In this document: in pieces, positions 1 through 9,629 of the stretch
Layout of the letters: each line of letters starts with the position of its first letter
How positions within the stretch are numbered: the stretch's first letter is position 1
NCBI GenBank assembly: GCA_041749015.1
Contig: JBGTCD010000090.1
Coordinates: 1 to 52,706, forward strand
Direction of reading: 5' to 3'
Source of the DNA: JBGTCD01 sp041749015
Lineage (GTDB): Bacteria; Bacteroidota; Bacteroidia; Cytophagales; Cyclobacteriaceae
Length of the DNA stretch: 52,706 bases
The notes under the pieces: generated by a model
The model's input: the letters and a program-made list of their open reading frames with translations, nothing else
Told to the model about the DNA's origin: nothing
Database searches by the model: none
Position numbers and translations under genes: made by a program

Positions 1-46
1 GATTCAGAAGTGATAATAGCCGAGAAAACTTCCAATCAGGAGTAAG

Positions 47-1552
47 TTAAAAAGCGACTGCGTATTGCCATTCTCCTGCAATCTTTTCGATTACAGTGAT
101 AAGCAATCCAAAATCAGAAAGAGATGAACCAATTACAAAAACTGGGTTGTCTGTATCTAGTTGAATTTGGAAACTGCCACCAGGTAGTTGGATCGTTGGA
201 AAGTCTCTAGGAATAGACACTGAACCGCGCAGACCCTCCAATAAATCAACCAAATTGATCTTAGTTAGGGATATTTCATCTACCCCTCCGGCCTCAATTC
301 TGGAAAGGTTAAGGATGCTGTTTATGGTCTCCAACAATCTTTTTCCGCTTTGGCGCTGGATTTCTGTATACTCCTTTATTTCTTCATTTCTGGTTTCCAT
401 TGCTATTATTTGAGATATCCCCAAAATCCCATTGATCGGAGTCCTGATCTCATGCGACATGTTTGCAAGGAAGTTGGTTTTAATCCTGTTCATTTCTTCA
501 GCCATTTCCTTGGCTTTTATCAACTCCAGCCTTGCAGTTTCCCGGTCGGTGATGTCTTTGGCAAAAACTGAAACCCCATTTTGATTGCCCTTGTCCAGCC
601 AGATGGGGTTAACGCTGACTTCATAGATCCGGGGGTTGCCTATTTCCATTTCTACAGCATCTTCAAACTTCACGCTCTTGCCCACCAGGGCCTTTTCAAA
701 AGCATCAAAATACAACTCTTCTTTTCCATTTTCCAGAGGTACAATAGTGCGTACATCCATCCCTCTTCGGGGGCTTTCTGTTTTAAACTTTTTGACCACC
801 TTAGCAAAAGGGGAATTGAAGGTGATAAGCCTGAAGTTATTGTCAAATGAGAAAATTGAATCTCTGTAATTTTCAATCAGAGAGGTGAGGTTACCCTCAC
901 TGGTTTTCAGCTGCTCGCTCAATTCCTGATATTGATGGGTCAGAGCCATTTGATCCTTTAATGAAGATTTGAGATTTCCGGTGGCCAATTCAAAGGCCGA
1001 AACAAAATGATGAATGATGAAAATAGTGAAAATTGATAATATAGACATTGATATTATGTATTCGCTCAATGGTGGTTTTGCAAAAGGTTCCGGTGGAATA
1101 ATTCCAAATTCTTTAAAAAATGTAAAGACATAAAGGAGGGCCACATGAAGCAGGGCGTAAAAGATACCCCACCCTTTCTTTAAAATATAAAATGCCACGA
1201 GGATATTGATGCCAGCATTAATTACTTCCAGTTCATTCATTTTGTTGAAAATGAAGAAAATGTTAACGACCATATTCGAAAAGGAAATTAGAATTAGAAT
1301 ATGGGTAATTATTGAAACAGAATGGAATCGGCGGATAAAAAACAGCATCCCAATAAAAATCCCGTTTACAAAAATTGACCGGCCTGCCTGGATGTATTCA
1401 CCATGGTGTATCAAGGAAGGGATGATCAACCATACCAAAGTAACGGCCATGAGCAGGAGGTAAAATATCATGCGAATCCCAGCCCTCTCAATAGGATCAT
1501 GAGTTTTGTCTAAAAAGTCGCCAATAAAATACCGCTGAATTCGATTAAACAT
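47..1552 (-). CDS. Membrane sensor histidine kinase lacking a recognisable ATPase domain
   Basis: The 501-residue product has about six membrane segments (roughly residues 26-48, 58-75, 80-103, 108-127, 130-148, 163-185), a short coiled-coil linker (195-220), a PAS domain (220-340) and a HisKA dimerisation domain. The phospho-acceptor is His367 in the motif NMSHEIRTP. After the two HisKA helices about 75 residues remain, and I see none of the N, G1 or G2 boxes of an HATPase_c domain. The protein stops at 47-49, so the ATP-binding half is missing or decayed. It could be a truncated kinase, a frameshifted gene, or a phosphorelay partner that needs another kinase. The kinase family call is secure; the activity is not. 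Confidence 0.85.
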   Translation of the reverse strand: MFNRIQRYFIGDFLDKTHDPIERAGIRMIFYLLLMAVTLVWLIIPSLIHHGEYIQAGRSIFVNGIFIGMLFFIRRFHSVSIITHILILISFSNMVVNIFFIFNKMNELEVINAGINILVAFYILKKGWGIFYALLHVALLYVFTFFKEFGIIPPEPFAKPPLSEYIISMSILSIFTIFIIHHFVSAFELATGNLKSSLKDQMALTHQYQELSEQLKTSEGNLTSLIENYRDSIFSFDNNFRLITFNSPFAKVVKKFKTESPRRGMDVRTIVPLENGKEELYFDAFEKALVGKSVKFEDAVEMEIGNPRIYEVSVNPIWLDKGNQNGVSVFAKDITDRETARLELIKAKEMAEEMNRIKTNFLANMSHEIRTPINGILGISQIIAMETRNEEIKEYTEIQRQSGKRLLETINSILNLSRIEAGGVDEISLTKINLVDLLEGLRGSVSIPRDFPTIQLPGGSFQIQLDTDNPVFVIGSSLSDFGLLITVIEKIAGEWQYAVAF

Positions 1553-1736
1553 CTAGTTTTTTGTGAATTTAACTCTTATCGATATTTTCAATATCTGTAT
1601 CTGAAATTTATCTCAAAATTAACGGGATAAAAATTTTAATAGCTAAACAAACCTAAAAAAACCTGCACGGTGAATATTAGCTGATTATTTTTCAAAATCG
1701 TAAGGAGATATAGATCTAAGTCAAATTATAACATAT

Positions 1737-3134
1737 ATGAAAAAATCGATACTGCTATTTTCATCATTGTTTGCCATCATATTTATTAACCAAAACTGCG
1801 TCAGGATTAATCCTGAGCCACCTACTGCTACCACTCTTGATTCTACAATTAATGTCCCATTATCTGTTATTACCTTTCCATTAAGTATTAATGTGGCTTC
1901 CCTGGAGCAGACGATCAATCAGGAATTGTCTGGGGACATTATTGCTTCCAACATCATTTTTGGCAATGAAAAGGACAGTATTTACCTGGAGGTAAAAAAA
2001 ACCAGACCAATTAGAATAACCTGGCAGGATGGATATTTATACTCCCAATTTCCTGTACAGGCTTCAGGCGTATTTTATAAACGGGTATTAGGCATATTAA
2101 TCACTAATGCCAACCCAATTGATGCCAGGATTGTCATTAATTTAAGAAGCGAACTGGAAATAGGACCCGATTGGGGCATGGTGACCAATACCAAAATACG
2201 AAATCTTGAATGGGAAAATGACCCTAGTCTGAAGGTGGGTTTTGTCAAAATAAACTTAAAAAATCGCCTGGAAGAAGTATTTTTTGAAAAAGAAAAAGAT
2301 CTTACTGACCTCCTTGACAAAACGGTCAAAAAATCAGTGAATACGAAAAAAATAGTGCAGGGTGTATGGGATGGGCTTCAAACTCCAAAGCCCATCCTCG
2401 GAAAAGAGGTAGACCATGTCAAATTATGGCTCAATCCACATATTGCAAGTGTAAAGGTAGATAGGGCTTCAGAGGGGGAATATATTCTTCTACAAGCTTT
2501 AGTAAAAGCTGTCATGGAAATTACCGTTGCGGATAACACTACTCCTGAATTAATCCCTCTTGGAAAAAATGAATTATTACAGAGTGATCATTCCGGTATA
2601 AAAATCTACATAAATCTTAGTCTTCCATTTGAAGAGATAACTAATAATCTGAATGAAAGATTAGCGGGTACTAAATATGCCTATCATGGCAAAAGTATAG
2701 AAATTAGGAAATGGGATATCTATGGATCTGAAAATAGCATTATCGCAGGCCTAAAAATAAAGGGTGATGCAAGAGGTGAAATATTTTTTACAGGCAAGCC
2801 TGTATTCAATCCTGAAGATATGATGGTAAGCATCGGGGAGTTTAATTATGATTTTCATACAAAAAACCGGCTGCTCTCTACAGCAAACTGGCTCCTGCAG
2901 GATGATGCAATTAGTTGGATAAACTCGTACCTTAAATTTGATGCCGGAGAGGTTTGGGCAGAGCTCCCGGGAATTATTACCGAGGCACTCAATAAAGGTA
3001 AAAGCAAAGACAAAATAGTATTCTATATCAAAGCGCTTGAAATACAGAATTTTAACTATTTAATAACCAAAAAAAACCTTGAGTTAATATTTGAAATAGA
3101 TGGTGAGGGGGACATGCACGTGGAGGCCATTTGA
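1737..3134 (+). CDS. DUF4403 family envelope protein
   Basis: The 465-residue protein starts with an N-terminal hydrophobic stretch ending near a Cys at residue 21 (INQNC), so it may be a lipoprotein, although the lipobox is poor. The body has the pattern of DUF4403 proteins: an early segment resembling SVITFPLSI, amphipathic beta-rich repeats, and a C-terminal half that repeats the layout of the N-terminal half. Proteins of this family are usually annotated only by domain name and are thought to sit in the envelope. It is divergent from the kinase gene across a 184-base intergenic region and is not obviously in an operon. No function is assigned. Confidence 0.75.
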   Translation: MKKSILLFSSLFAIIFINQNCVRINPEPPTATTLDSTINVPLSVITFPLSINVASLEQTINQELSGDIIASNIIFGNEKDSIYLEVKKTRPIRITWQDGYLYSQFPVQASGVFYKRVLGILITNANPIDARIVINLRSELEIGPDWGMVTNTKIRNLEWENDPSLKVGFVKINLKNRLEEVFFEKEKDLTDLLDKTVKKSVNTKKIVQGVWDGLQTPKPILGKEVDHVKLWLNPHIASVKVDRASEGEYILLQALVKAVMEITVADNTTPELIPLGKNELLQSDHSGIKIYINLSLPFEEITNNLNERLAGTKYAYHGKSIEIRKWDIYGSENSIIAGLKIKGDARGEIFFTGKPVFNPEDMMVSIGEFNYDFHTKNRLLSTANWLLQDDAISWINSYLKFDAGEVWAELPGIITEALNKGKSKDKIVFYIKALEIQNFNYLITKKNLELIFEIDGEGDMHVEAI

Positions 3135-3254
3135 GAGCCACAACCATTTGTGTCTCATGTAAAGAATTGGTTGTAATTAGAATTTTTATTAAATTCATCA
3201 ATAAAATAATTCTGTCGCTTTTGAATCATACCCTGCTTAAACCTTTCAAATAAC

Positions 3255-4409
3255 ATGGACCGCAGAGATTGGCTTAAAATTTCAGGGTTGCTGGCAGGAG
3301 GTCTCTGCGCCATGCCTGTACTGGGTGATCCCCACTTGATTTTAAATATCCCCGGGTCTGGATTCGGATATTTTCCATCGGATGTTCACAACAAAATTTT
3401 ATCAGAAAACCCTGAGATCAGGGTACGGCTGATGTCTAATGAAAACCACTACGGGCCCTCTGAAAAAGCTAAAAAAGAGATCCGGGAATCGATTGCCACA
3501 GCCTACCAGTATCCCTGGACTTATTACAGGGAGTTCATTGAAAAAATTGCCGATTTCGAAGGCCTGTCTGCCGATCATATCATCCCCTCATCCGGGAGTT
3601 CGGAGTTGCTCTCTACCATAGCGGCTTGTTTTATGAGCAATGGAGGTGAGGTTGTTTCGGCATTTCCTACCTTCTGGAGCATGCCCGAACACGCCGTAAG
3701 ATTTGGTGCAAAATGGGTCAAAATACCCTTAAGGGATGACCATAGCCATGACTTCACTACAATGAAGAAAGCCATCAACCTACACACCCGGCTGGTTTAT
3801 TTGGTGAACCCCAATAACCCTACCGGTACTATTTCATCAGCCCATGAAATTGAAGAATTTTGCAGGGAGGTTGCTCCTAAAGTGCCGGTTGTAGTTGATG
3901 AGGCATATTTTGATTATCTCCCAGCATCGGATAGGCCTGACCTGATATCGCTTATCAAAGAAGGTCTTCCGGTCATTGTTGTCAGAACATTCAGCAAGAT
4001 CTATGGATTTGCAGGGTTAAGAATAGGCTATTGTATGGCACCACCGGAGATGATCAAAAAGCTGGAGCTTTTCAAGGGGAGTGGCACCATAACGGGACCT
4101 TCCATTAAGGCTGCAATAGCCACCTACGAGGATCAGGATTTTAAAAGTATGGTCTTAAGAAAAAATGATGAATCCAAAAAATTCCTTTATCGGACCCTTG
4201 AAAATAAAGGGTATTCATACCTGCCATCCTATACTAATTTTGTATTTGTACCTCTTGATAAAGATGGTGAAGACTTTCGAAAAAAACTCCTTGAAAAAGG
4301 GGTGGCCATACGCGCCTGGGAATTGGGTGAGCAACACTATCTGAGGATTAGCCTGGGGACTTTGGAGGATATGAAAATTTTCAAACAAGCATTTGATTAT
4401 ATTGCCTAA
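3255..4409 (+). CDS. Exported class I/II PLP-dependent aminotransferase (histidinol-phosphate aminotransferase-like)
   Basis: The 384-residue protein opens with a twin-arginine-like signal (RRDWLKISGLLAGG), followed by a fold type I aminotransferase resembling HisC. Visible landmarks are NPNNPTG for cofactor and substrate contacts, VDEAYFDY containing the Asp and Tyr of the PLP pocket, and TFSKIYGFAGLRIGY carrying the Schiff-base lysine (Lys248). The C-terminal arginine region (HYLRISLG) matches the substrate carboxylate-binding Arg. A HisC-like enzyme with a Tat-type leader is unexpected for histidine synthesis, and no his genes lie nearby, so the substrate is unknown. The next gene starts 10 bases after its stop, suggesting co-transcription. 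Confidence 0.85.
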   Translation: MDRRDWLKISGLLAGGLCAMPVLGDPHLILNIPGSGFGYFPSDVHNKILSENPEIRVRLMSNENHYGPSEKAKKEIRESIATAYQYPWTYYREFIEKIADFEGLSADHIIPSSGSSELLSTIAACFMSNGGEVVSAFPTFWSMPEHAVRFGAKWVKIPLRDDHSHDFTTMKKAINLHTRLVYLVNPNNPTGTISSAHEIEEFCREVAPKVPVVVDEAYFDYLPASDRPDLISLIKEGLPVIVVRTFSKIYGFAGLRIGYCMAPPEMIKKLELFKGSGTITGPSIKAAIATYEDQDFKSMVLRKNDESKKFLYRTLENKGYSYLPSYTNFVFVPLDKDGEDFRKKLLEKGVAIRAWELGEQHYLRISLGTLEDMKIFKQAFDYIA

Positions 4410-4419
4410 TTTTAAGGCC

Positions 4420-5034
4420 ATGAATCTTTTCCAATCTTCCATATTTTTCTTGGTGGTATTCATGCTCTCTTCCTGTGAAGGAAAAAAAGAGTCTGAGCAA
4501 CTGAGTTCTGATCCTTGCGAAATCATTGATTTGGCATTTATCAATAAAAACTTCAGCCCTGAGACCGAGGTGATACACCGTGCCGGTGCTGGTAGATTTC
4601 CCAGTTGTTCATATAGATGGGAAGTAGCAAATGCACAGGAAAGAAAGAATACCTACGCAGAACAGCAAATTAAAAATATTTCGGAAGGCGGGAGTTTTTC
4701 TGAAAGAAAAATAACACCGATTCCACGCTTTGAAAATGAGGTCATGATTACCCTTGCCTCCAAAGAAGGGTTTGAAAATACGGAGGAGGCTTCCCGAACT
4801 TTAAAAGCACTCCTGACCCGGCTCCAGGATGGTGTGGTAGCAGAGGGCATCACCTTTCAGTCTAATGTGCAATATCTGGAAGGGGTGGCTGATGAAGGGG
4901 CTTGGATTGAGGCACAGAATCAGGTTTCATTCAGGAAAAACAATCAAATATATCATCTTGTAGTAAACATTGATGATGATAGATCAGCCAACCTTGAAGA
5001 AGCAAAAAGAATCATCAGCCTCCTTTTTAAATAA
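4420..5034 (+). CDS. Lipoprotein of unknown function
   Basis: I start this gene at the ATG at 4420 rather than an upstream in-frame codon overlapping the aminotransferase, because it places a normal lipoprotein signal at the N-terminus: a hydrophobic core followed by the lipobox MLSSC (Cys about residue 19). The remaining roughly 185 residues are soluble and contain two further Cys residues (DPCEI and FPSCSY) that could pair in the periplasm. I do not recognise a family. It lies between the exported aminotransferase and trhA with short spacers (10 and 18 bases), so the three may form a transcription unit. Confidence 0.75.
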   Translation: MNLFQSSIFFLVVFMLSSCEGKKESEQLSSDPCEIIDLAFINKNFSPETEVIHRAGAGRFPSCSYRWEVANAQERKNTYAEQQIKNISEGGSFSERKITPIPRFENEVMITLASKEGFENTEEASRTLKALLTRLQDGVVAEGITFQSNVQYLEGVADEGAWIEAQNQVSFRKNNQIYHLVVNIDDDRSANLEEAKRIISLLFK

Positions 5035-5052
5035 AACTGTATAAATTAATTC

Positions 5053-5688
5053 ATGCCGGAAAGAACCCAGTCCCTCCGTGAAGAAGTCATCAACAGTCTC
5101 ACCCATGGCTTAGGAGTTTTATTCAGCATTGTGGCCATTTCCCTGCTTATTACTTTTTCTGTTTTAAATGGCACTGCCATCCATATTGTAAGCTCAGCTA
5201 TATTTGGGGGATCATTTCTATTACTTTATACCTTTTCCACTTTATACCACGCCATTCAGCATCCTGAAACTAAATCAATCCTTCGGATTTTTGACCATAT
5301 CAGCATCTACATACTTATTGCCGGGAGCTACACCCCATTTTTATTGTTAGCCATCGGGGGCTTTTGGGGCTGGGTAGGATTCGGGGTGATATGGGCCTTT
5401 GCTTTAGGAGGTTTACTATACAAGGTTTTCCTGCGATACCGGTTTCCAAGGCTTTCCCTCATCATTTATTTGGGTTTGGGTTGGATGGCAGTCTTGTTTA
5501 TAAAACCATTGATAGAAAATGTAGATGCCATTATCCTCTGGTTATTGCTAGGAGGTGGGTTATCCTATACCCTCGGCACCATTTTTTATGCCAATACAAG
5601 AATGCGATACAGCCATGGGATATGGCATGTTTTTGTACTTGGCGGTACGATTTTTCATTTTATTGCAGTTATGTATTTATTGCAATAA
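5053..5688 (+). CDS. trhA: PAQR-family membrane homeostasis protein TrhA (hemolysin III family)
   Basis: The 211-residue, seven-helix integral membrane protein has the full bacterial PAQR/hemolysin III signature. It contains an N-terminal EEVINSLTHGLG, the STLYHAI motif, FDHISIYILIAGSYTP, and a final HGIWHVFVLGG segment followed by FHF. The conserved His and Asp residues are the presumed metal ligands of the family. Members are linked to membrane fluidity and energetics rather than haemolysis. Length and topology are standard. It ends five bases from the stop of the convergent comM gene, with no obvious terminator between them. Confidence 0.92.
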   Translation: MPERTQSLREEVINSLTHGLGVLFSIVAISLLITFSVLNGTAIHIVSSAIFGGSFLLLYTFSTLYHAIQHPETKSILRIFDHISIYILIAGSYTPFLLLAIGGFWGWVGFGVIWAFALGGLLYKVFLRYRFPRLSLIIYLGLGWMAVLFIKPLIENVDAIILWLLLGGGLSYTLGTIFYANTRMRYSHGIWHVFVLGGTIFHFIAVMYLLQ

Positions 5689-5693
5689 CAGGC

Positions 5694-7232
5694 TTATCCT
5701 GCCCATCCTTCACGGTCCAGGCTCCTGTACTGGATGGCCTCAGCCAAATGCTCGATTTGAATATCCTCTGATCCGGCCAAATCAGCGATGGTACGAGATA
5801 CTTTAAGTATCCTGTCATAGGCCCTTGCTGAAAGGCCTAACTTTTCCATGGCGGTTTTAAGCAGCGTCTTGCCGGCTTCGGATATTTCACAAACCTCTTT
5901 TACCATTTGGGCAGGCATCATGGCATTGGAATATATTTCAGGGATATCCTTAAACCTGGCGGCCTGTGCTTTGCGGGCATCAATCACCCGTGCTCTTATC
6001 TCAGCACTGGTTTCCGACTTTCGGTCCCCGGTCATCTCATCAAACGATACGGGCGTCACCTCCACGTGCAGATCAATCCTGTCAAGCAGCGGACCACTTA
6101 CTCTATTCAGATATCGGTGCACCACCCCAGGCCCACATACACATTCTTTTTCGGGGTGGTTATAATAGCCACAGGGGCAGGGATTCATGCTGGCGATGAG
6201 CATAAAATTGGCCGGGAAATCCAAAGAAATCCGTGCTCTTGAAATGGTAACCTTGCGCTCCTCCATAGGCTGGCGCATCACCTCCAATACGGTCCTTTTA
6301 AACTCGGGAAGTTCATCAAGAAAGAGCACGCCATTATGAGAGAGGGAAATCTCTCCGGGCTGTGGGTGCCCCCCACCCCCGACCAGGGCGACATCGCTGA
6401 TAGTATGATGCGGAGATCTGAAGGGCCTGGTTGCGATGAGGGTAGCATCTGCACCTAACCTTCCCGCTACAGAGTGAATCTTAGTGGTTTCAAGGGCTTC
6501 CAACAGGGATAGCGGGGGGAGAATGGAAGGCATACGTTTTGCCAGCATGGTTTTCCCTGACCCCGGGGGGCCTATCATGATGACATTATGCCCACCGGCT
6601 GCTGCAATCTCCAGGGCTCTTTTTATATTCTCCTGACCTTGTACATCCTTAAAGTCAGCATCATAATGATTGGTGTTTGACTGGAAAATATCTCTGGTAT
6701 CCGTCACCAATGGCTTGATGGTTGATTCTCCTTGGAGAAAATCAATAGCTTCCTGTAAGGAACCCACCCCAATCACATCAAGTTTGTTTACTATGGAGGC
6801 TTCGAGGGCATTTTCTACTGGAAGCAGAATGCCTTTAAACCCTTGCTTTCTGGCCTCAATGGCAATTGGCAGCACCCCTTTTATGGGTCTCAAGGTTCCG
6901 TCAAGTGCCAGTTCCCCCATGATCACAAAATCTTCCAGCGGTTCCAGTGTGAGCTGGTCCGAGGCTTTGAGTACGCAAAGGGCAATCGGCAGATCATAGG
7001 CTGAACCTTCCTTTCTGATATCAGCAGGTGCCAGGTTGACCACCACCTTAGTCCTTGGCATTCTATACCCAAATACTTTAATGGACGATTCCACCCGGTG
7101 GGCACTTTCCTTAATGGCATTGTCAGGCAAGCCGCTCATGTGGACCTTGGTGCCTGAAGTTACATTCACCTCGATAGTGATGGTCTTTGCGTCAACTCCA
7201 AAAACAGCGCTACCGTAGGTTTTGGCCAGCAT
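5694..7232 (-). CDS. comM: ComM/YifB family Mg-chelatase-like AAA+ ATPase
   Basis: The 512-residue protein has the three-part layout of YifB/ComM. An N-terminal Lon-like S5 fold domain (1-170) is followed by an AAA+ Mg-chelatase ATPase core with Walker A GPPGSGKTMLAKR and Walker B GVLFLDELPEF. The C-terminal part contains a cysteine-rich segment (NPCPCGYYNHPEKECVC) and a Mg-chelatase C-terminal domain ending in LSARAYDRILKVSRTIADL. ComM is a hexameric helicase that helps branch migration during natural transformation. No other competence gene lies nearby. Length is typical, and the start gives the usual N-terminus MLAKTYGSAVFG. Confidence 0.95.
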   Translation of the reverse strand: MLAKTYGSAVFGVDAKTITIEVNVTSGTKVHMSGLPDNAIKESAHRVESSIKVFGYRMPRTKVVVNLAPADIRKEGSAYDLPIALCVLKASDQLTLEPLEDFVIMGELALDGTLRPIKGVLPIAIEARKQGFKGILLPVENALEASIVNKLDVIGVGSLQEAIDFLQGESTIKPLVTDTRDIFQSNTNHYDADFKDVQGQENIKRALEIAAAGGHNVIMIGPPGSGKTMLAKRMPSILPPLSLLEALETTKIHSVAGRLGADATLIATRPFRSPHHTISDVALVGGGGHPQPGEISLSHNGVLFLDELPEFKRTVLEVMRQPMEERKVTISRARISLDFPANFMLIASMNPCPCGYYNHPEKECVCGPGVVHRYLNRVSGPLLDRIDLHVEVTPVSFDEMTGDRKSETSAEIRARVIDARKAQAARFKDIPEIYSNAMMPAQMVKEVCEISEAGKTLLKTAMEKLGLSARAYDRILKVSRTIADLAGSEDIQIEHLAEAIQYRSLDREGWAG

Positions 7233-7284
7233 GAAATACTAAATTTTGGTTTGATGTATAAATATACAAATACCAATTATAATT

Positions 7285-7292
7285 CAAATTTA
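7285..7292 (-). promoter_or_regulatory. Candidate -7 box (TAAATTTG) upstream of comM
   Basis: On the minus strand the octamer TAAATTTG fits the Bacteroidota -7 consensus TAnnTTTG. It lies about 50 bases before the comM start. No matching TTTG is seen 19-20 bases further upstream, so this is a half-match only. Confidence 0.35.
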
Positions 7293-7364
7293 ATTCTGGG
7301 ATAGAAATTCCTCCACTTCTATGCTGTGGCGAGTTTTCCTCAGTAAATACAGTTTTAACTGATA

Positions 7365-7697
7365 TTAGATTTTATCATCAGCATCATCACGATCGACGAT
7401 CGGGGTTTTTTGAGCCTCCTGTACATCGTATAATTTGGCTTTATACAGGTTCACCTCCTTTTTCATGGCTTCAATATCCTTATCAATTGTACGCTTTTCT
7501 ACCATAACAATGATCACATTGGACACCATAAGAATCAATCCTATAATACTGATGTACTTCATGTACACTATTTTGGTCCTAAGTTCGAAGAGGAAAGAGA
7601 TATCATCCTGCTTGCCTTCTATGTATAAGGAAAGGAAAAACAACATAATGTGAAATGCCCCGAAGATGGAATAAAAAATAACTTTTGATTTGCTCAT
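7365..7697 (-). CDS. Small membrane protein with C-terminal coiled coil, unknown function
   Basis: The 110-residue protein has two hydrophobic helices (about residues 6-26 and 46-67) and then a charged, heptad-like stretch (68-95) consistent with a cytoplasmic coiled coil, followed by an acidic tail. I do not recognise a named family. It sits between comM and the ABC exporter in the same orientation, with spacers of 132 and about 100 bases. A candidate -7 box lies just upstream of its ATG. The translation looks like a real membrane protein, and no competing gene occupies the region. Confidence 0.65.
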   Translation of the reverse strand: MSKSKVIFYSIFGAFHIMLFFLSLYIEGKQDDISFLFELRTKIVYMKYISIIGLILMVSNVIIVMVEKRTIDKDIEAMKKEVNLYKAKLYDVQEAQKTPIVDRDDADDKI

Positions 7698-7721
7698 GGT
7701 GTGGATTTGGAATTACAGATG

Positions 7722-7729
7722 CAAAATTA
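7722..7729 (-). promoter_or_regulatory. Candidate -7 box (TAATTTTG) for the small membrane protein gene
   Basis: The minus strand reads TAATTTTG, an exact TAnnTTTG match, about 25 bases before the ATG at 7697. No TTTG box at 19-20 base spacing is visible, so confidence is moderate to low. Confidence 0.35.
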
Positions 7730-7796
7730 CCAGTTCTTTTCCTTATTAATTATTTCAAAATAGCAAAAAACTTTCATAGTCCAATAGACCTAATGG

Positions 7797-9629
7797 TTAA
7801 AAGTTTTGAAGTTCGATAAGCTTCTTGTATATGCCGCCACTGCGCATCAATTGTTCGTGATTTCCATCTTCAACAATGCTGCCCTTATCAATCACCAGGA
7901 TCTTGTCGGCATGCTGGATGGTGCTAAGGCGATGCGCAATCACGATGGAGGTGCGATTGGCCATAAGCTTGGTCAGGGCCTCCTGGACGAGCTTTTCAGA
8001 CTCCGAATCAAGGGCCGAAGTAGCCTCATCAAGGATTAGGATGGCTGGGTTTTTCATTACTGCCCTGGCGATGCTGATGCGCTGCCTTTGCCCCCCTGAT
8101 AATTTAGTGCCACGCTCCCCGATATTGGTCTGGTACCCATAGTCCATATCAACAATAAAGTCATGAGCATTTGCAATTTTTGCTGCTTTTATCACATCCT
8201 CCTCTGAAGCATTTTCCATACCAAATGCTATGTTATTAAAAATGGAGTCATTAAATAAAATAGACTCCTGTGTCACTACCCCCAACTGACTCCTCAAAGA
8301 ATCGATAGTCACCATACACAGATCCATCTCATCAATAAGTACCTTTCCCTCAATCGGGTCATAAAACCTCGGGACCAAATCGGCAAGGGTTGATTTACCA
8401 CCTCCGGAAGGCCCTACCAAAGCAAGGGTGCCACCTTTTGGCACCTCAAAATTGATGTCCTTAAGCACGCGTTCTGTGTCATAAGCAAAGCTTACATTTT
8501 GAAATTTTATACTTTTTGAAAAAGGTGGCAAGGGCACAGCATTAGGGTCATCCTTAATTTCTGGTTTCAAATCCACCAGTTGAAATACCCGCTCACCTGA
8601 GGCCAAACCCCTTTGGATATTGCTGACGGCATTGGTAATGCTTTTGGCAGGCTGTAACACCCTGCCAAACACAATAATAAAGGTGATAAACTCCTCGGCT
8701 GAAAGGGTAGAGTTTTCTGAAAGAATAAGGGAGCCCCCAATCAATAGCACCACTGCAATAGCCACAGCTCCGAAAAACTCAGAAACAGGACTGGCCAATT
8801 CAGTTTTGCGCGCCATAGAAACATTAATCTTAGCATAAGAGTCGATCTCCTTACTAAATTTTTTAACCACATAAGGCCTGGCCGTAAAGGCTTTGATGAG
8901 GCGCATACCAGAAAGTGTTTCATCCACTATTGAGGTAATCCTGCCCAGGGAGGCCTGCCCTTCGGTAGCTTTTCGTTTCAGTTTTTTGACAATATTAGCG
9001 ATCAAAGCGCCGGAGATCGGAAGCAATATCAAAGAATAAAAGGTAAGGCTTGTAGACAAGTAAAACAGAAAGGCAAACTGGGCAATAATTTGAAAGGGGT
9101 CTCTGAACAACACTTTCAGGGTGTCCACTACAGTACTTTCAATTTGCTGTACGTCATTGGTAAGTTTGGAAGTGATATCCCCTTTCTTCTCATTGGTAAA
9201 AAACCCCAAATGAAGCAGGGTAATTTTTTCAAAAACAGTATTTCTGATCTTCTGGATTACATTAGCCCTTACCTTTGCTAAAAGCACTCCTGCCAGGTAT
9301 CCAAATAAATTGGAAATGAGCACGGAGGACACTATGATGATGCATACAAACTGCAATGCTCCCAGCATGCCATAGGAAAGTATGACCTGACCCATATAAT
9401 GGTTGAAGGTCTGCTCAATCCAGGAGGCACTCAATTCAAAAGCTGACGGTAGCTCAGCATTGATCATCTTTTCATGATCCACAGTATTAAACAATACCCG
9501 CATAAGCGGAATCAGAGCAACAAAATTGATCAACCCAAAAATGATGTAGAGTATGGTGAACAGGATGTACTGAGGAACGAAAAATCCCAAAGGCCTTGCA
9601 AAGGAAATTATGCGAAGAAATGTTTTCAT
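7797..9629 (-). CDS. MsbA-like ABC exporter (fused permease and ATPase)
   Basis: The 610-residue half-transporter has an N-terminal six-helix type 1 exporter domain (about 15-330) and a C-terminal nucleotide-binding domain (about 360-605). The ATPase shows Walker A GPSGGGKSTLADL, the Q-loop region GVVTQESILF, the signature LSGGQRQRISIARA, Walker B ILILDEATSALD and the switch His in IVIAHRLSTIQ. It should work as a homodimer in the inner membrane. In Bacteroidota this architecture is usually annotated as lipid A/lipid (MsbA-like) or multidrug exporter, and the substrate cannot be told from sequence alone. It lies about 80 bases upstream of the end of the Wzi/RemB-like gene, in the same orientation. 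Confidence 0.93.
   Translation of the reverse strand: MKTFLRIISFARPLGFFVPQYILFTILYIIFGLINFVALIPLMRVLFNTVDHEKMINAELPSAFELSASWIEQTFNHYMGQVILSYGMLGALQFVCIIIVSSVLISNLFGYLAGVLLAKVRANVIQKIRNTVFEKITLLHLGFFTNEKKGDITSKLTNDVQQIESTVVDTLKVLFRDPFQIIAQFAFLFYLSTSLTFYSLILLPISGALIANIVKKLKRKATEGQASLGRITSIVDETLSGMRLIKAFTARPYVVKKFSKEIDSYAKINVSMARKTELASPVSEFFGAVAIAVVLLIGGSLILSENSTLSAEEFITFIIVFGRVLQPAKSITNAVSNIQRGLASGERVFQLVDLKPEIKDDPNAVPLPPFSKSIKFQNVSFAYDTERVLKDINFEVPKGGTLALVGPSGGGKSTLADLVPRFYDPIEGKVLIDEMDLCMVTIDSLRSQLGVVTQESILFNDSIFNNIAFGMENASEEDVIKAAKIANAHDFIVDMDYGYQTNIGERGTKLSGGQRQRISIARAVMKNPAILILDEATSALDSESEKLVQEALTKLMANRTSIVIAHRLSTIQHADKILVIDKGSIVEDGNHEQLMRSGGIYKKLIELQNF

Noticed and set aside
1..46. Frameshifted continuation of the kinase ATPase domain at the window edge
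   Set aside because: Another frame reads on for about 20 residues to a stop but shows no convincing N-box; too short to support a frameshift call.
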